In this document: positions 23,183-24,530 of the stretch, piece after piece | How the letters are laid out: each line of letters starts with the position of its first letter | How positions within the stretch are numbered: the first letter of the stretch is position 1 | Assembly: GCA_031273385.1 (NCBI GenBank) | Contig: JAISRY010000213.1 | Coordinates: 1-24,530 of the forward strand | Reading direction: 5' to 3' | From: Tannerellaceae bacterium | GTDB lineage: Bacteria; Bacteroidota; Bacteroidia; Bacteroidales; Tannerellaceae | Length of the DNA: 24,530 nucleotides | Made by a program: the position numbers and the translations under genes | The notes under the pieces: model-generated | The model's database searches: none | What the model was told of the DNA's origin: nothing | What the model saw: the letters and a program-made list of their open reading frames with translations, nothing else

Positions 23183-23217
23183 ATTGATATGAAAAGCCGA
23201 AAAGATTCGTAATTTTG
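23183..23217 (+). promoter_or_regulatory. Promoter for the cobD-like gene
   Basis: TAATTTTG (23210-23217) is a perfect -7 element. ATTG at 23183-23186 is the nearest -33 candidate, with 23 bp spacing at the long end of the accepted range. It stands back to back with the mannosidase promoter. Confidence 0.5.
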
Positions 23218-23255
23218 CTTTTCTATTTTATTGGTATGATTAAAAACAAAATAAT

Positions 23256-24284
23256 ATGTTATTCGGACACGGCGACGACTTTTACAACGTTCAGCATGAA
23301 GTGAAGATGAACTTTAGTTCCAACGCCTGGCATGGCGCTAATCTGGAAAATCTGAAAGAGCATTTGATGACTCAATTCGATAAACTCTCCCATTATCCTG
23401 ACCCGGATGCCTCGGGGCTAAAGCGGTTGCTGGCACGCAGGTTTGAGATAAAAGATGAAAATGTGGTGGTGACAAACGGCTCCGTTACCGCTTTCTACCT
23501 CTTGGCGCAAGCCTGGAAAGGGGCGAAGTCGACCATTTTCTTTCCCTCCTTTTCCGAATACGAAGATGCCTGCCGCTTGCATGAACATGAAATCACCTAT
23601 TTCTCCAATTCGGAAGACCTCTCCGAGCTGTCGCTGAAAGGGCAGGACTTCTGCTGGATAGGCAACCCCAACAATCCGGACGGGAAGCTCATACACCGTA
23701 CCGAACTGCTGAAACTGATCGCCGCCCACCGGCAGACCACCTTTGTGATTGATCAGGCCTACGCCGCTTTCACGACGGAAGATATGCTGAAAGCCGGCGA
23801 TCTGAAAGCAAATAAGAACCTGGTCCTGGTACAATCCATTTCAAAGGCCTATAACGTCTCCGGTTTGCGTGTCGGCTATATCATGGCCTCCCCCGCGATC
23901 ACCAGGGCGGTAAACAAATACCTCATCCCCTGGTCGGTAAACGCCATGGCGATAGAAGCCAGTAAATACATCCTGATACATCCCGCCCAGTTTACCCTGC
24001 CGATACGTAAATGGAAACGTGAAACCTCCGAACTGATCTATCAGTTAAGCAAGCTGGACGACCTGGAGGTGATCCCGACCGCCGTCACCTTTTTCCTGGT
24101 ACGCCTGAAAAAAGGAACGGCTGCCGCCCTGAAGAAGTATCTGTTGGAAAATCACGGTATTTTAATACGGGATGCCTCAAACTTCCATGGACTGGACGAG
24201 TCCTATTTGCGCCTCTCCACACAAACGGCTACCGAAAACCAACTGCTGACCGATGCCCTGAAAGGGTGGCTGGAAAGTATATAA
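23256..24284 (+). CDS. cobD: PLP-dependent aminotransferase-fold enzyme, probable L-threonine-O-3-phosphate decarboxylase
   Basis: A 342-residue fold-type I PLP enzyme. The Schiff-base lysine is Lys197 in SISKAYNVSGLRVGY. GNPNNPDG (Asn140), VIDQAY (Asp166) and Arg205 complete the cofactor and substrate site. The N-terminus MLFGHGDDFYN...NFSSNAW and the segment FFPSFSEYEDACRLHEHEI resemble Bacteroidales CobD more than HisC. CobD makes (R)-1-amino-2-propanol phosphate for the cobalamin nucleotide loop. No other cobalamin gene is visible, so HisC-like activity remains possible. The start is ATG at 23256; the nearby ATG at 23236 is in another frame. The next gene begins 15 bp after its stop. Confidence 0.7.
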   Translation: MLFGHGDDFYNVQHEVKMNFSSNAWHGANLENLKEHLMTQFDKLSHYPDPDASGLKRLLARRFEIKDENVVVTNGSVTAFYLLAQAWKGAKSTIFFPSFSEYEDACRLHEHEITYFSNSEDLSELSLKGQDFCWIGNPNNPDGKLIHRTELLKLIAAHRQTTFVIDQAYAAFTTEDMLKAGDLKANKNLVLVQSISKAYNVSGLRVGYIMASPAITRAVNKYLIPWSVNAMAIEASKYILIHPAQFTLPIRKWKRETSELIYQLSKLDDLEVIPTAVTFFLVRLKKGTAAALKKYLLENHGILIRDASNFHGLDESYLRLSTQTATENQLLTDALKGWLESI

Positions 24285-24299
24285 ATAACACAATCAGAC

Positions 24300-24530
24300 A
24301 TGCGTGATATCCGTTTCTTCAACACCACAGGCCCCTGCAATCCGGAAGACCATTATATGCTTCCTCCGGCAGACCGCCTGGTGGGCGCTCAATTGCACCG
24401 CTATATAAGAGACCAGCTTTATTGGGTGCTGCACGCACCCCGGCAAACCGGAAAGACCACCTTTCTGAAAAGCTGGATGCGCGAAATCAATGCCGGCAGT
24501 GAAGCGGTTGCCTGCTATGTCAGCGTGGAG
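24300..24530 (+). CDS. AAA-like P-loop ATPase, 5' part only
   Basis: The first 77 codons of a gene that continues past the window edge. The translation begins MRDIRFFNTTGPCNPEDHYM and contains a Walker A motif, APRQTGKTT, with YWVLH before it and CYVSVE at the edge. This arrangement, FNTTGPC-N-P-x-x-HYM-PP-x-x-R followed by HAPRQTGKTT, matches from memory a group of bacterial AAA-like ATPases (AAA_35 type) that are often multicopy and of unsettled function. It starts 15 bp after the cobD-like gene with no visible promoter, so the two may be co-transcribed. The nucleotide-hydrolysis motifs and C-terminal domain are outside the window. Confidence 0.7.
   Translation, partial: MRDIRFFNTTGPCNPEDHYMLPPADRLVGAQLHRYIRDQLYWVLHAPRQTGKTTFLKSWMREINAGSEAVACYVSVE

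Overview
This window looks like Bacteroidales chromosome. Evidence for that: TAnnTTTG-type -7 promoter elements upstream of many genes and no obvious Shine-Dalgarno sites, a DUF3868 fimbria-associated protein, a very large cell-surface protein with a tail resembling a type IX secretion sorting domain, a Bacteroidales-style CobD, and penicillin-binding protein 1C. I cannot name the genus. Most genes are GC-rich, but an ABC transporter pair near the left end is clearly AT-rich.

Layout. Positions 1-1111 hold no credible gene and are packed with repeats: a fold-back element of about 377 bp, a 21-bp tandem array and a 22-bp tandem array. Next come an AT-rich ABC exporter operon (DUF5687-like permease, then ATPase) and a DUF3868/OmpA-like protein. 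pbpC follows on the minus strand. A divergent, secreted DNA/RNA non-specific endonuclease is coupled by an ATGA overlap to recQ. On the minus strand an aguA-aguB operon converts agmatine to putrescine. Positions 11674-13261 form a second gene-free stretch, a mosaic of at least six repeat families, two of which also occur in the first gene-free stretch. It ends in a good promoter for a surface protein of about 2120 residues (signal peptide, beta-helix-like region, six FG-GAP/VCBS-like Asp motifs, Ig-like region, C-terminal sorting-like tail). miaA follows, overlapping by 20 bp the end of a convergent GH38 alpha-mannosidase gene with a Tat-type signal. The last genes are a cobD-like PLP enzyme and the start of an AAA-like ATPase that runs off the window.

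How the genes work together. Clear partnerships are the ABC permease with its ATPase, aguA with aguB, and perhaps the nuclease with recQ (translational coupling only; a functional link is not established). PbpC, the DUF3868 protein, the giant protein and the mannosidase all act at or beyond the cell envelope, but they are separate transcription units.

The least explained material is the intergenic DNA. It holds nested fold-back elements duplicated at 98% or so identity, short CTTAAG-rich elements with TTCAAAGGCG ends, and 21-22 bp tandem arrays whose units are mostly imperfect palindromes. No transposase lies in the window, so any mobilising enzyme would have to act in trans.
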